Source: Diplonema papillatum (Eukaryota > Euglenozoa > Diplonemea > Diplonemida > Diplonemidae). From it: 64,000 bases of DNA. Both the position numbers and the translations under genes were made by a program. Numbering within the stretch: position 1 is the stretch's first letter; every line of letters begins with the position of its first letter. A model generated the notes under the pieces. The model worked only from the letters and a program-made list of their open reading frames with translations, did no database searches and had not been told where the DNA came from. The stretch spans positions 62,001 through 126,000 of the forward strand of contig JAPJBO010000156.1 in NCBI GenBank assembly GCA_030068145.1, written 5' to 3'. Shown here one piece after another: positions 49,318 through 59,536 of the stretch.

Positions 49318-49589
49318 ATACTCGACGTAGCTGCTTCGACTCCGAATGGAAGGGAGGAAATATAGAGGAAAGGGGCAAATACAATACGAACACAATCTGA
49401 TTTGTTCTTCGCTTACACCACCGTGTGTTGTTTTCTCACTCGGGACTTTGGCCTGTTGTGTATGTGTGATTTGTCGTGTAGGGGTAAACCCGCATGACCA
49501 CACGATTCGGTAGTTACAGCACTTGGGATCCTTCTGTTCTTTGTCGGGCAGCATCGTCGAGCATTTCCTTTCAAGCTGGCGCTTATGTA
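49318..49589 (-). repeat. dispersed repeat, copy 2 (inverted partner of 25007-25285)
   Basis: Reverse complement of 25007-25285 over its full length, with scattered substitutions and small indels. The two ends coincide within a few bases, which indicates a defined element rather than random homology. Confidence 0.8.
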
Positions 49590-50221
49590 TAAAAAGAGTT
49601 CCGCCTCCCGAGGGATGGGCCCGCCTTCGAGTTTCACTGCTTTAATTTGTGCATCTGCAATTAGCTTGCTGTCGCCACACGCGTCCTCCTCTAGCCTGCG
49701 CACGTTTTCAGAGTTCTTCTGGGCGGGGGTGCTGTCCCCCCCGCGAAATGACGAAAGAGAACAGCCCTCAGCAGCGCGTGGCGAAAGTGTTGTTTCTGCA
49801 CCTTCAATACCTTCGTTTTCGTCTGCTAGTCTGCTCAAATGGATAGGAATTGCTCTCAAGAAGGCTATTTACCTTCCCGAAGACGAGACTTTGCTCCGGA
49901 TACCGGAATACGAGTATAGACGAGAATACTATGTCGGATTAAAACTGTGATCTGACCAGATATTCGGAAATACTTGTCCTCAATGGATCAGATCGTGTCC
50001 TCAAAATGTCCGAACCGACCATTTTCGTACCTACACGGGGGAAGCTTTTTTGGCGGTCCCTGCTGGGCAACCTCCAACCTGTGAACGATCGGAGACTTTC
50101 TTGCACGCGGGGGTCTGTTCTTGCAAACACGGCGAAAATTGAAAAGGGGGAGGGAAAAAAAAGGGGGGGTGGGGAAGGGAACGTTAGACAATACGGGGGC
50201 GTAGGGGCGCAATTGGCACAA
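49590..50221. other. upstream region of cyclase gene 1
   Basis: About 49952-50035 is similar to 56452-56550 upstream of the second cyclase gene (gaccagat.ttcggaaa, ctgtcctcaa.ggat, ctcaaaat, ccgaccatt). An open frame continues through this region from 50006 but its 72 codons are Gly/Lys-rich and have no counterpart in the paralogue. Confidence 0.55.
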
Positions 50222-52468
50222 ATGCGTTGGGAGGTTGTCAACGCAGCCCTTGCGCGCCTTTACGCGCGGGTGCTTCGCGTCGATGACACACCTGAAGTGG
50301 TGCTGCAGAAAAAACTGTTTTTGACGGTCAACCTGGTGACGTTCGTGGTCATGCTGATGTACTGCATCGTCCGGCGGGGGACAAACAACGCGCTGGTGGC
50401 CATCGTTTTCCCTGTTGTTGCCGGGGGGTTCTTCTCTGTCACTTTCATCACCGGACGGCAGACGGACATGATGGTCAATTGCAATCTCCTGGCATACGGT
50501 GTGTGCACTTTGATAACGGACCTTCAAACCACTGCGAGTATGGGCGCGAGGGATTGGGAGTTGGTTGTGTTGTTGCTCGACCTAAACTTAGTCGCGTCGA
50601 AGAAATCGAAATGGACCCCGACCTTAATCTTAGCTTCTACGATCGTCTGGGTCACCGTCATGAGCGCGGAGTCTGTGTATCGGTACGGGTTGTTCAATCT
50701 GGTGGCTAAGCTTGATTTGATCGACGACAACAAAGTCTGCGACTGCGACGATCCGCCTTGCCCCTCGAAAGACTTTGGTCGGGTCGTGAGTGGTATCACA
50801 GTCCCGATAGCCGTGATGTGCTTCGACTATTACATCACGCGGCGATTCGCAAACGAGATGAGAAGCGCGCAAGCGGAGTTGCAGACATCCGTCAGCGCTG
50901 CGCAGCAAGTCGCAGTCGATCTCGCGGCTTTCGACCTGGACCGCGCGTCCGCGAACCTCTCCAAGTGCTCCGACAATCTCCCCGCGGAGCTGAACGTCGC
51001 TTTGCGCCAAATCCTTGCGAATCTGGAGGCCTACAAACCGTACCTACCCGAAACGTTGCTGACGCGTCCGGCCGACATCCCGACACGACGAGAAGCACCC
51101 GGCATATCGTCTGGGATGGCTGCGCTCGTGTTCACGGACATCAAGTCGTCCACTGCGACCTGGGAGTACGATTTTGTCGCAATGAAACAAGCTCTACGAA
51201 CGCACAACCGGGTCGTGCGGGGCCTCATCGAGCGTTTTGATGGATACGAGGTGAAAACGATTGGAGATTCATTCATGATTGCGTTCGAAAACGCAGCGTC
51301 GGCGGTGAACTTTGCGTTGGCCGTGCAAGCTGGATTGTACGATGCCGAGTGGCCTCTCGAGATCTCGTGCCTCCCGCAGTGCGCGGTTGAACCGGGTTGG
51401 AACGGACTGCGCGTGCGCATCGGTGTCCACGAAGGACCCGTCGAAGTAGAGAAGAACGAGCTGAGTGGTCGTTTTGACTACTTCGGCCCTACTGTGAACA
51501 AGGCTGCCCGACTAGAATCGGTATGCCCTCCCGGTGGCGTGGCGGTTGCCGGCGATGTTCTTTCGGTTGTGAACGATAGGATCGGGGATCCGTTTGTGGT
51601 ACACACGGGCGATGTAAGCCTGCACGGTATCGGCAACGCAACGGTCAGTATCCTCTCGCCCCGAAAGCTGCCCTACCGGAATATGTCGATCGCTTCTTCT
51701 TCGTGCTTCGAGCGCTCGTCGCGTCACAAACCGTCGCTTAAAGGAACGCTGGCCTTCTCAAGCATGGGCTCTGGGCATTTCGCTCCCAACAACCCGTTGA
51801 CTTCGGTCTCCATAAGGTTGCAGCGGGACTCTGTTTTCACGCCTTCGACAGCAGGCTGCGTCGTCAAACGCGATCCGGGTACAGAGTCCGTCGAAGAGGG
51901 GGTCCATCGTCTGAACGGGGCGTTGGCACGTGTGGCTCAGTCGTTGGATCGATCCGATGGAACGCTTATTTCAGTGGTTGGCAGTTGTGTGATGGTCGGA
52001 TGGAACGTGATGCAGCTGTGCGCTTCTCACGCGGAATGTGCCTGCAGGTTCGCGAGCTTACTGCAGGAAGATGTGTTCCCGTCGCTGAGTGTTGGGTTGT
52101 GTACGGCGAAGCATGCCAAGGTAGGTGTGACGGCTGGACAGCAGAAGTTCGTGACTGCGTTAGGGTGGGGCATGAGGCTGTCGGAACGGGTCGCGTGGCG
52201 AGCCGTCGAACGGGGGGAACCCGCGTTGTTCCTGCTGCAAGCTACGCCGAACGAGTTGCCGAGCAGCATCGTGCACTTGCTGATCTTCAACACCACGTGG
52301 CAAGTGGTTGGGTTCGATTCGGATGTTGCGCTGACCTTCTCACTCTTCAATGTGTCCCTCGCGGGGTGCACTGCGAATAGAAACATCATGAACGCGTGGG
52401 ATGCGGTGTCGGCGACCGACCGTAGCGCAAGTGTAGGAGCCGCGGTTCCCGAGAAGATACTCCTTTGA
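50222..52468 (+). CDS. six-TM class III nucleotidyl cyclase, adenylyl type, copy 1
   Basis: 748 residues from ATG 50222, chosen because similarity to the paralogue at 56746 starts there; the frame is open from 50006. Six hydrophobic segments lie at about 32-50, 57-76, 84-100, 111-125, 131-150 and 188-205, with a Cys/Asp loop (KVCDCDDPPCPSKD) before the last. A helical linker leads to the catalytic domain (about 298-480): FTDIKSS with metal Asp306, KTIGDSF with Lys345 and metal Asp349, FDYFGPTVNKAAR with Asp419, Asn426 and Arg430. The Lys/Asp pair is that of adenylyl cyclases, so ATP to cAMP is predicted. A second, degenerate cyclase-like domain (about 540-720) has Cys where the metal Asp should be (VVGSCVMVGW). 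The single intact site must work as a homodimer or with its own degenerate half. Confidence 0.92.
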   Translation: MRWEVVNAALARLYARVLRVDDTPEVVLQKKLFLTVNLVTFVVMLMYCIVRRGTNNALVAIVFPVVAGGFFSVTFITGRQTDMMVNCNLLAYGVCTLITDLQTTASMGARDWELVVLLLDLNLVASKKSKWTPTLILASTIVWVTVMSAESVYRYGLFNLVAKLDLIDDNKVCDCDDPPCPSKDFGRVVSGITVPIAVMCFDYYITRRFANEMRSAQAELQTSVSAAQQVAVDLAAFDLDRASANLSKCSDNLPAELNVALRQILANLEAYKPYLPETLLTRPADIPTRREAPGISSGMAALVFTDIKSSTATWEYDFVAMKQALRTHNRVVRGLIERFDGYEVKTIGDSFMIAFENAASAVNFALAVQAGLYDAEWPLEISCLPQCAVEPGWNGLRVRIGVHEGPVEVEKNELSGRFDYFGPTVNKAARLESVCPPGGVAVAGDVLSVVNDRIGDPFVVHTGDVSLHGIGNATVSILSPRKLPYRNMSIASSSCFERSSRHKPSLKGTLAFSSMGSGHFAPNNPLTSVSIRLQRDSVFTPSTAGCVVKRDPGTESVEEGVHRLNGALARVAQSLDRSDGTLISVVGSCVMVGWNVMQLCASHAECACRFASLLQEDVFPSLSVGLCTAKHAKVGVTAGQQKFVTALGWGMRLSERVAWRAVERGEPALFLLQATPNELPSSIVHLLIFNTTWQVVGFDSDVALTFSLFNVSLAGCTANRNIMNAWDAVSATDRSASVGAAVPEKILL

Positions 52469-53404
52469 CGCTCGGACGTTGCTTGCGGCTCGCCGTTGGC
52501 ACGTACAGGTACAACCAGCTAGCACACTGAGGCAGAAAGGCTTCTGGGGGGAACTTCCGGGGATTCGTTATCCTGTGAAATGTTCCCCCTGGGCGTAGTC
52601 CGCTCCTAAGCGCCAATGTAGAGGATAGCTGAGCTATCCGAGAGTACAAGACTATCCGACTCTCATTGCTGAAAACATCCGAGTCACTGTCCGAATCGCA
52701 CAGCGGCTTGTCCAAGACTTTTGGTGGGCTATCGCCGCTGAAGTCATAGACTGTTAGACTTCTAAGTCGTTCTTCTCAATTCACTCGATGCGCCACGTCA
52801 TTCAATCCTTTTGACATTAAGTGTGGCGGTTCGTGGACGAATACGAAGTTGAACGACCGTCCATCCAACACACACACACCCCAATCAACGTTCGCAAGGC
52901 CGGAATCGAAGTGCGGGCCGCGATTGTTTTTGCTGCTCCCGCCCTCAAGTTTGATAGGCCGCCTGCCGTTTTTTCAAAATCAGTCAAAGCCAAGGGCGTC
53001 ATTCAGCTGTGCGCGCAGCTGAGTCCTTTCGTCTCTGGCGTGGCTGGCGAGTTTGCTCGGGGTCTGCAGGTCGTGCTGGTCTGGTAGTTGACATGGTGTT
53101 CGCTGTCTTCCACCGTTTAGTGTCCTTCCCGCCTTGCCGCCCTTTTCCCGACTGCTCCTCTTTTCTTGCGTTTCCCTCCGTGGGTGGTAACTCTCGACGA
53201 GCAGGTCTTGTTCTTCCTATTCTCGAAGAAGAATAACACGAAAAGCCTCTAGGCAAAACCCCGTTTTCACATCTCTTCTTCGTCCATATCTCTAACCCGG
53301 TTTCACATTTTCTTCTGCAAACCTGCTGAGGTGCGGTGCCTATCATCTACCGTCCTCACGTCAGCGGCTGCATGCAGAGTTTCCGACGTCGGTTCCAGTC
53401 GACG
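52469..53404. other. intergenic spacer
   Basis: No gene supported. A (ca)n-like run lies near 52870-52880. Frames are short and overlapping. Confidence 0.45.
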
Positions 53405-53683
53405 ATGGCACAGGACACTCAAATCGAGTGTCTCGTCACCGTATGCTTCCGGGGTAGACTCCCGCAATCGTCTCTCACGTTGAGGCTCGCACGTCGTCTT
53501 CCGCCACACGGCGGCTTGTACAGCGTCTCCGTCGAGACTGCAGCGGCGGCGGCGTGTGAGCTCTTCAATCGGCACATGGGTGTCGAGCCCGACGGAGCGA
53601 TGGCTTGGGCCCTGTGGCATCCCTTTATCCTTTTTCTTCCACCTCGACGACCCTTGCAACAAGGCATCGTCCCCAACACCTAG
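53405..53683 (+). CDS. possible small protein, unrecognised
   Basis: 92 codons from ATG 53405 (MAQDTQIECLVTVCFRGRL ... VSVETAAAAACELFNRHMG ... LPPRRPLQQGIVPNT). Composition is reasonably protein-like, with alternating hydrophobics at the start and a helix in the middle, but no motif is known. It may be an exon or a chance frame. The opposite strand is also open. Confidence 0.25.
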   Translation: MAQDTQIECLVTVCFRGRLPQSSLTLRLARRLPPHGGLYSVSVETAAAAACELFNRHMGVEPDGAMAWALWHPFILFLPPRRPLQQGIVPNT

Positions 53684-55887
53684 AACTCCTGGTGTCTGTC
53701 TATCGTCAACGTCTTCTTGTAGTCGTCACGCGTCACGAACCAGTACGACTTCGCTGCCGCTGCCAAGCCTGCAGCGTCTGCTCGTTGTACCTCGGCCCGT
53801 CACGGTGCTGGTCTCCGGCAGTGTCTCTAAGAAGTTCTCCCCTGCGTTGGGCGCCCTGATAATGCGGTCCGTCTCTCCTGGGGTCACGATCTTCCCTATA
53901 TACTGTCGTTGCCGCTAATGCGGGCTGAGAGGGCGCTCTTCATGAATGCTATGAGCCGGACTTGCGCAGTTTGTGTTGGTGATGCCGACAATCAACCAAG
54001 GTTGATGTACTGTCTGGTGCGTTTCGACCTTTCTTGTTACCCTCGTGGTTGTATTGCCATCGATCTCGAAGGCCAATCAACTTGGTGTCTTGCGACTTTT
54101 CCTTGATGACGCGCTTCAGTGTTTTTGTACCTCAGCAGTCGACGAGGCGTCCAGTTGCGAAACAACAAACACTACGCATTGGCATGCCGATGGCTGCCCA
54201 TCGCCAGCACGGCGACGCGATGGGAGTCACCAACCTCAACGTCTGGCCAACGGAAGAATTCCGCAGCACGACTGAGGATGGCGGTGGCGGATTGAGTCTC
54301 GTGAACAAGCGAAAAACTCAGGTGCGCCCGCTGAGGGGCATGGCTGCCGCCTCCCCAGGTCAGACAGGGAGAATGTGATGCGGCTGCCTCGGCAGCGACC
54401 CCAGTGGAGGAATACGCGCATGTCAAGCGGACACGTGGAGTGGCAGCAACCGTTGATGGTATGTATGTGTGTGTGGCGCGTCCTGTTGTTGTGAACACGC
54501 GACACAATACCGGTCACCTTATGTCGCGTTTCGGCCCACCCATGACTGCGCCATCAGACGTAGGGACTCCTTGTCCAGTCGGCAAGACACAGCAAACGTA
54601 ATTGGTAAAAAGAAATACAGCCCCATGCTTCCGCGGTTTGGCACATCGGAGCGCTTTGTTGCTCTCGCAGCAGCAGCACTTGACGTTTCCGGTGGTTCGT
54701 GCGCGCAGGCACGTTTTCTTCATTTTTCCTTCAAACCTTTTGCCTTGGAGCCCTGCACGTGGGTGTGCCTTAAGACCATGTCCGGAAGAAATGTGAAGAC
54801 GGGAGTGTGCCTGGGAAAAAACGGCCGTAAAAAGGCATGCAGCCTTCCCGGGTAGTTGAAGCGTTTCAAGGGGCAATATCTTCCTTCAAAAAGCGACGAC
54901 GACTGCATCTTCCGGAACCTCCGGACGTGGATCAACAGGATCGTCCGCGCGTCACCACTCCTACCAGCTGACGCTCAACGGTGCACAAACCGGGAGATGG
55001 AAGGACAACCGGAATGGAGTTTCCGGAGACGGATTTAGGCGAAGCGTACACCACTGGAATAAAACTCTGAGCGACCTGGTCTTCGCCACTATCCACATAC
55101 TCTACATTCGGCTGGCCCTATCACGCACTGAGAGCTAGGAAGTGCAAGCGCCAGAGGTTTCGCCGCGTTCTGACGTTGTACTCCCCAGAAGACAGCCAAA
55201 CAGGAACCTCCCAGGGCAGAGGAGAACCGTGGCGGTGAAGTAGTGAAATTTGCTCGACAATACGACCAACATTGCACACTGCCGGGGTGCTAGTGCCCGG
55301 CAACAGCTATGAGCCGAAGGTGAGACTAAAGGCACCTGCTCTTTCTGTCAACGAAGAAGCCACGAACGCATTACTAGTGAGTGCCCTGGGAGGCTTCCTG
55401 AACAAGGCACTTGGTGCATTAGTCGATGCACGCCAACGTCCTGACGTCTCACAAAAAAGGCCGCAGACGTCGAACCAGGCGTGAAGTCGTGCGCGACAAC
55501 GCAGCCTCCGCACGAGAGCAGACGGCGAGGAAGGCTGGGCGACAGGGTGCGAGCCGTACCGCAGGCAGGACTCCGCAGAGCTGCGACACTGAACGGCAGG
55601 TTTCGTCATCAGACGCATTACCCGTCGCGCTAGGAGCGCAAGCAGGTCTGGCGGAAGCACGAAGCCAGGCATAAGAGACGAACTGCGCAGAACGAGCGCA
55701 ACCGACCACCAAGAGCTACGGCGGTGAAGGAACCAAGCTCATCCGAGTGTCCGACCCAACGACCGTGTACAACGCCGGACGCTACTAGCGTCTGTCAAGA
55801 GCAAGCGTGACACAGCTGTGTCTTGAAGGTGAGACAAGAGGCATCGGCTCACAGGACAATACCACTAATGCATCAAGCGCAGACATG
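53684..55887. other. spacer between the cyclase genes
   Basis: Several overlapping frames of 60-128 codons on both strands; none has domain composition I can defend. No repeats stand out before the inverted-repeat element at 55888. Confidence 0.45.
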
Positions 55888-56614
55888 TTTAACACTCATT
55901 CCACGAAAACGTGTCACAGATTTTGCTTCCTCATTTCCGCCATGTTCAGGTCAAATTTTGAGCAAAATTCGGATTTCTTTTTTTGGGATGGAAAGAGCTA
56001 TCCACGGCAAGTATCGGCACCTTTTTGGAACTCGATATAGCCAAAAATCTGACCCCCAGATGGCACTTTAGACGTTTTTGGGCCGATTTTCGGTCCTCAA
56101 AAAAAACACTCCTCACAGGAATCGAACCAAGTACCCCCAGAACCACAAGTGGGCGTGCTACCCGTTAGACCACGGGCGAAAAAAACGCGGACGATTTCAT
56201 TTTCGGTATTTGAACCATCCTTCCGGTGGTTCGCGTGCCGCGTCAGGAAGTCTGCGGTTTGACCCCCGCTACACCACCACTGTAAGCAGAACACGCACTA
56301 CGAGCTCCAAAACGCTCGACGCCGCGAGGAATCGAACCAGCGACCATTTTGGTGGTTTGCGAGGAAAGAAGAGAAAAATATTCTCGGATTTTTGGCACAA
56401 CTAGCATAGGTGTGCGGGCCTCAATTTATGGGGGGGGTCGGTCAAATTTTTTTTCCGACCAGATTTTCGGAAAAGCCCTGTCCTCAACGGATTCAAACGT
56501 GTTCTCAAAATCTCGAAACCGACCATTCTTTCGGACCTGCAGATGGAAATCTTCGGCAGAAGCCCGAAAAAAAAGCCGAAATCTGTGACACTTTTTCGTG
56601 GAATGAGTGTTAAA
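55888..56614. mobile_element. non-autonomous element with 36-bp terminal inverted repeats
   Basis: The first 36 bases (tttaacactcattccacg onward) and the last 36 are inverted copies with one mismatch. The 727-bp interior has no transposase; it carries tRNA-like pieces on the minus strand and a block also present upstream of cyclase gene 1. No clear target duplication is seen. Its right end lies 132 bases before the chosen start of cyclase gene 2, so it may contribute to that gene's promoter. Confidence 0.75.
56107..56180 (-). pseudogene. tRNA-like sequence (His-GTG-like), probably a relic
   Basis: On the minus strand: an A-box-like TGGTCTAACGGG, an anticodon-loop-like TTGTGGT (GTG), an exact B-box GGTTCGATTCC (56118-56128) and a T8 run just downstream, which would end RNA polymerase III transcription. 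The acceptor and T stems do not pair, so it is not a working tRNA. A second B-box of the same sequence lies at 56328-56338 (minus). A tRNA-derived SINE inside the element is another reading. Confidence 0.4.
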
Positions 56615-56745
56615 TGATCGTTTTCGTGTGGTACGCTGTTGAGGATTTGCAATTGCGACTGGCAGCCTCATTGACCGCTTCGACATTGCAGGTGCTCCTC
56701 TCCAAAAAGTATCTCCCCAATCAACGTGTAAAGAAACAGAGTGGC

Positions 56746-59016
56746 ATGCGGCGGGGCGCCGAGGACCGGTCGGTCGAAACGCAGTGGAAGGCTATCGACG
56801 CGGCCCTCACGCGTTTTTACGGACGAGTGCTCCGCGTCGATGACACGCCGGAAACAGTGCTGCGGAAGAAGCTGGTTTTGACGGTCAACCTGGTGACGTT
56901 CGTGGCGACGACAGTGTACTGTGCTGCCCGGTGGGGGACAAACAACGCTTTTGTAAGCCTAGTCTTCCCAGCTGTCTCGAGCTTTTTCTCATTCCTCAGC
57001 TTCGCCACCGCACGGCAAACGGAGTTTATGGTCGCTTGTAACCTCCTGGCATATGGAGGGGGCATATTGGTAACGGACCTCCAGTCGTCTGCGAGTATGG
57101 GCGCGAGGGATTGGGAGTTGGTTGTGTTGTTGCTCGACCTGGATTTGGTTGCGTCAACGTCGTCTAAGTGGACCCCCACCGTGATCATAGCTTCTACTCT
57201 TATCTGGGTTACTGTCGTGTGCGCGGAGTTCGTGTATCGGTACGGGTTGTTCGATCTGGTGGCTAAGCTTGATTTGATCGACGACAACAAAGTCTGCGAC
57301 TGCGACGATCCGCCTTGCCCCTCGAAAGACTTTGGTCGGGTCGTGAGTGGTATCACAGTCCCGATAGCCGTGATGTGCTTCGACTATTACATCACGCGGC
57401 GATTCGCAAACGAGATGAGAAGCGCGCACGCGGAGTTGCAGACATCCGTCAGCGCTGCGCAGCAAGTCGCAGTCGATCTCGCGGCTTTCGACCTGGACCG
57501 CGCGTCCGCGAACCTCTCCAAGTGCTCCGACAATCTCCCCGCGGAGCTGAACGTCGCTTTGCGCCAAATCCTTGCGAATCTGGAGGCCTACAAACCGTAC
57601 CTACCCGAAACGTTGCTGACGCGTCCGGCCGACATCCCGACACGACGAGAAGCACCCGGCATATCGTCTGGGATGGCTGCGCTCGTGTTCACGGACATCA
57701 AGTCGTCCACTGCGACCTGGGAGTACGATTTTGTCGCAATGAAACAAGCTCTACGAACGCACAACCGGGTCGTGCGGGGCCTCATCGAGCGTTTTGATGG
57801 ATACGAGGTGAAAACGATCGGCGATGCATTCATGATTGCATTCGAAGACGCAGCATCGGCAGTACAGTTCGCGTTGGCGGCGCAAGTCGGGTTGTACGAT
57901 GCCGAGTGGCCTCTCGAGATCTCGTGCCTCCCGCAGTGCGCGGTTGAACCGGGTTGGAACGGACTGCGCGTGCGCATCGGTGTCCACGAAGGACCCGTCG
58001 AAGTAGAGAAGAACACCCTGAGCGATCGTTTCGACTACTTCGGCCCTACTGTGAACAAGGCTGCCCGACTAGAATCGGTATGCCCTCCCGGTGGCGTGGC
58101 GGTTGCCGGCGATGTTCTTTCGGAAGTGAAGAACAAGATCGGGGATCCGTTTGTGGTGCACAGTGGCGATGTAAGCCTGCACGGTATCGGCAGCGTTGCG
58201 GCCAGTATCCTCTCGCCTCGGAAGCTGCCCTACCGGAAGATGACCATCGCTTCTTCGTGTTTCGAGCGTTCGTCGCATGAGCCTTCGATTAAGCAATCGC
58301 TGTTTCTCACAAACCTGCGTTTGGAGCCTCATTTTTCCTCCAACCCGTTGGCTTCGGTCTCCATAAAGTTGCAGCGGGACTCTGTTTTCACGCCTTCGAC
58401 AGCAGGCTGCATCCTCGTGCGCGAGCCGGGTACAGAGTCTGTTGAAGAGGGGGTCCATCGTCTGAACAAGGTGTTGGCACGTGTGGCTCAGTCGTTGGAT
58501 CGATCCGATGGAACGCTTCTTTCAGTGGTTGGCAGCTGTGTGATGGTCGGATGGAACGTGATGCAGCTGTGCGCTTCTCACGCGGAATGTGCCTGCAGGT
58601 TCGCGAGCTTACTGCAGGAAGATGTGTTCCCGCTGAGTATCGGGTTGTGTACGGCGAAGCATGCCAAGGTAGGTGTGACGGCTGGGCGGCAGAAGTTCGT
58701 GACTGCGTTAGGGTGGGGCATGAAGCTGTCGGAACGGGTCGCGTGGCGAGCCGTCGAACGGAGGGAACCCGTGTTGTTCCTGCTGCAAGCTACGCCGAAC
58801 GAGTTGCCGAGCAGCATCGTGCACTTGCTGATCTTCGACGCCACGTGGCAAGTGGTTGGGTTCGATTCGGATGTTGTGCTGACCTTCTCACTCTTCCATG
58901 TGTCCCTCGCGGGGTGCACTGCGAATAGCAACATCATGAACGCGTGGGATGTGGTGTCAGTGGTCGATCGCAGCATGAGCGCAGGAGCCGTGGTTTCCGA
59001 GAACGTCATCCTTTGA
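56746..59016 (+). CDS. six-TM class III nucleotidyl cyclase, adenylyl type, copy 2
   Basis: 756 residues from ATG 56746 (MRRGAEDRS); the frame is open from 56614, where the first ATG falls inside the inverted repeat of the neighbouring element, so the inner start is preferred. Domain layout is the same as copy 1: six membrane segments, the CDCDDPPC loop, a helical linker, an intact catalytic domain (FTDIKSS, KTIGDAF, FDYFGPTVNKAAR) and a degenerate second cyclase-like domain (VVGSCVMVGW). All residues for metal binding, adenine choice and transition-state support are kept. The membrane part and the C-terminus differ from copy 1, whereas the stretch from the last TM to the catalytic core is nearly identical at the DNA level. 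Both genes point the same way, 4.3 kb apart, so this is a tandem duplication. Confidence 0.92.
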   Translation: MRRGAEDRSVETQWKAIDAALTRFYGRVLRVDDTPETVLRKKLVLTVNLVTFVATTVYCAARWGTNNAFVSLVFPAVSSFFSFLSFATARQTEFMVACNLLAYGGGILVTDLQSSASMGARDWELVVLLLDLDLVASTSSKWTPTVIIASTLIWVTVVCAEFVYRYGLFDLVAKLDLIDDNKVCDCDDPPCPSKDFGRVVSGITVPIAVMCFDYYITRRFANEMRSAHAELQTSVSAAQQVAVDLAAFDLDRASANLSKCSDNLPAELNVALRQILANLEAYKPYLPETLLTRPADIPTRREAPGISSGMAALVFTDIKSSTATWEYDFVAMKQALRTHNRVVRGLIERFDGYEVKTIGDAFMIAFEDAASAVQFALAAQVGLYDAEWPLEISCLPQCAVEPGWNGLRVRIGVHEGPVEVEKNTLSDRFDYFGPTVNKAARLESVCPPGGVAVAGDVLSEVKNKIGDPFVVHSGDVSLHGIGSVAASILSPRKLPYRKMTIASSCFERSSHEPSIKQSLFLTNLRLEPHFSSNPLASVSIKLQRDSVFTPSTAGCILVREPGTESVEEGVHRLNKVLARVAQSLDRSDGTLLSVVGSCVMVGWNVMQLCASHAECACRFASLLQEDVFPLSIGLCTAKHAKVGVTAGRQKFVTALGWGMKLSERVAWRAVERREPVLFLLQATPNELPSSIVHLLIFDATWQVVGFDSDVVLTFSLFHVSLAGCTANSNIMNAWDVVSVVDRSMSAGAVVSENVIL

Positions 59017-59536
59017 CGCTCGGGCGATACACTCAGCCCGCCGTTGTAAGAAGTAGGGACTTCCTTTTTCCTGACACGCTTCGAGTTCGCTCGCAGACAC
59101 GTGTCTATTGTCTATTGCTTTGCTGCCCAACACCGGCGTACTCCCGCCTTCGGATCAGTTGCTACTCCGAAATGTTTTTTCGCATAATGAGCTCGTCGTC
59201 GCAAGCATCGCGCACTTTCCTTTTTCTGACGAACGATGATGCTGCAAGTCATCCGGCCGCTTCTGCCATCGTCAGCTTGGTTACCAAAGCTGGCGTGGCT
59301 CACCGAGCCAGTAGCAGAGTGTCCTCCCCAGTACCGACACACAGCTGTAGCTCGCGCTGCAGCTGTGTATCGGAAATGGGTTACTAATAGTGTAGTAACA
59401 GTCTCGGGTGGTGAAAAACGTACAACTTTAAAGCCGGTAATGATCGGTCATCCGCTTCTCCCGTGGTGGCGCCGATTGGGCAACCGTTAGGCAAGTGACC
59501 ACTGCTGACCATTACCGACCATCGGTGCGGAAGTGG
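59017..59536. other. spacer after cyclase gene 2
   Basis: No gene. A stretch at about 59497-59516 (gaccactgctgaccattacc) has an imperfect inverted match near 60280-60299, outside the element described next, hinting at a larger symmetrical structure. Confidence 0.4.

Noticed and set aside
53336..54855. Several 60-128-codon frames proposed as genes
   Set aside because: Overlapping frames on both strands with no consistent coding signal; only 53405-53683 kept, at low confidence.
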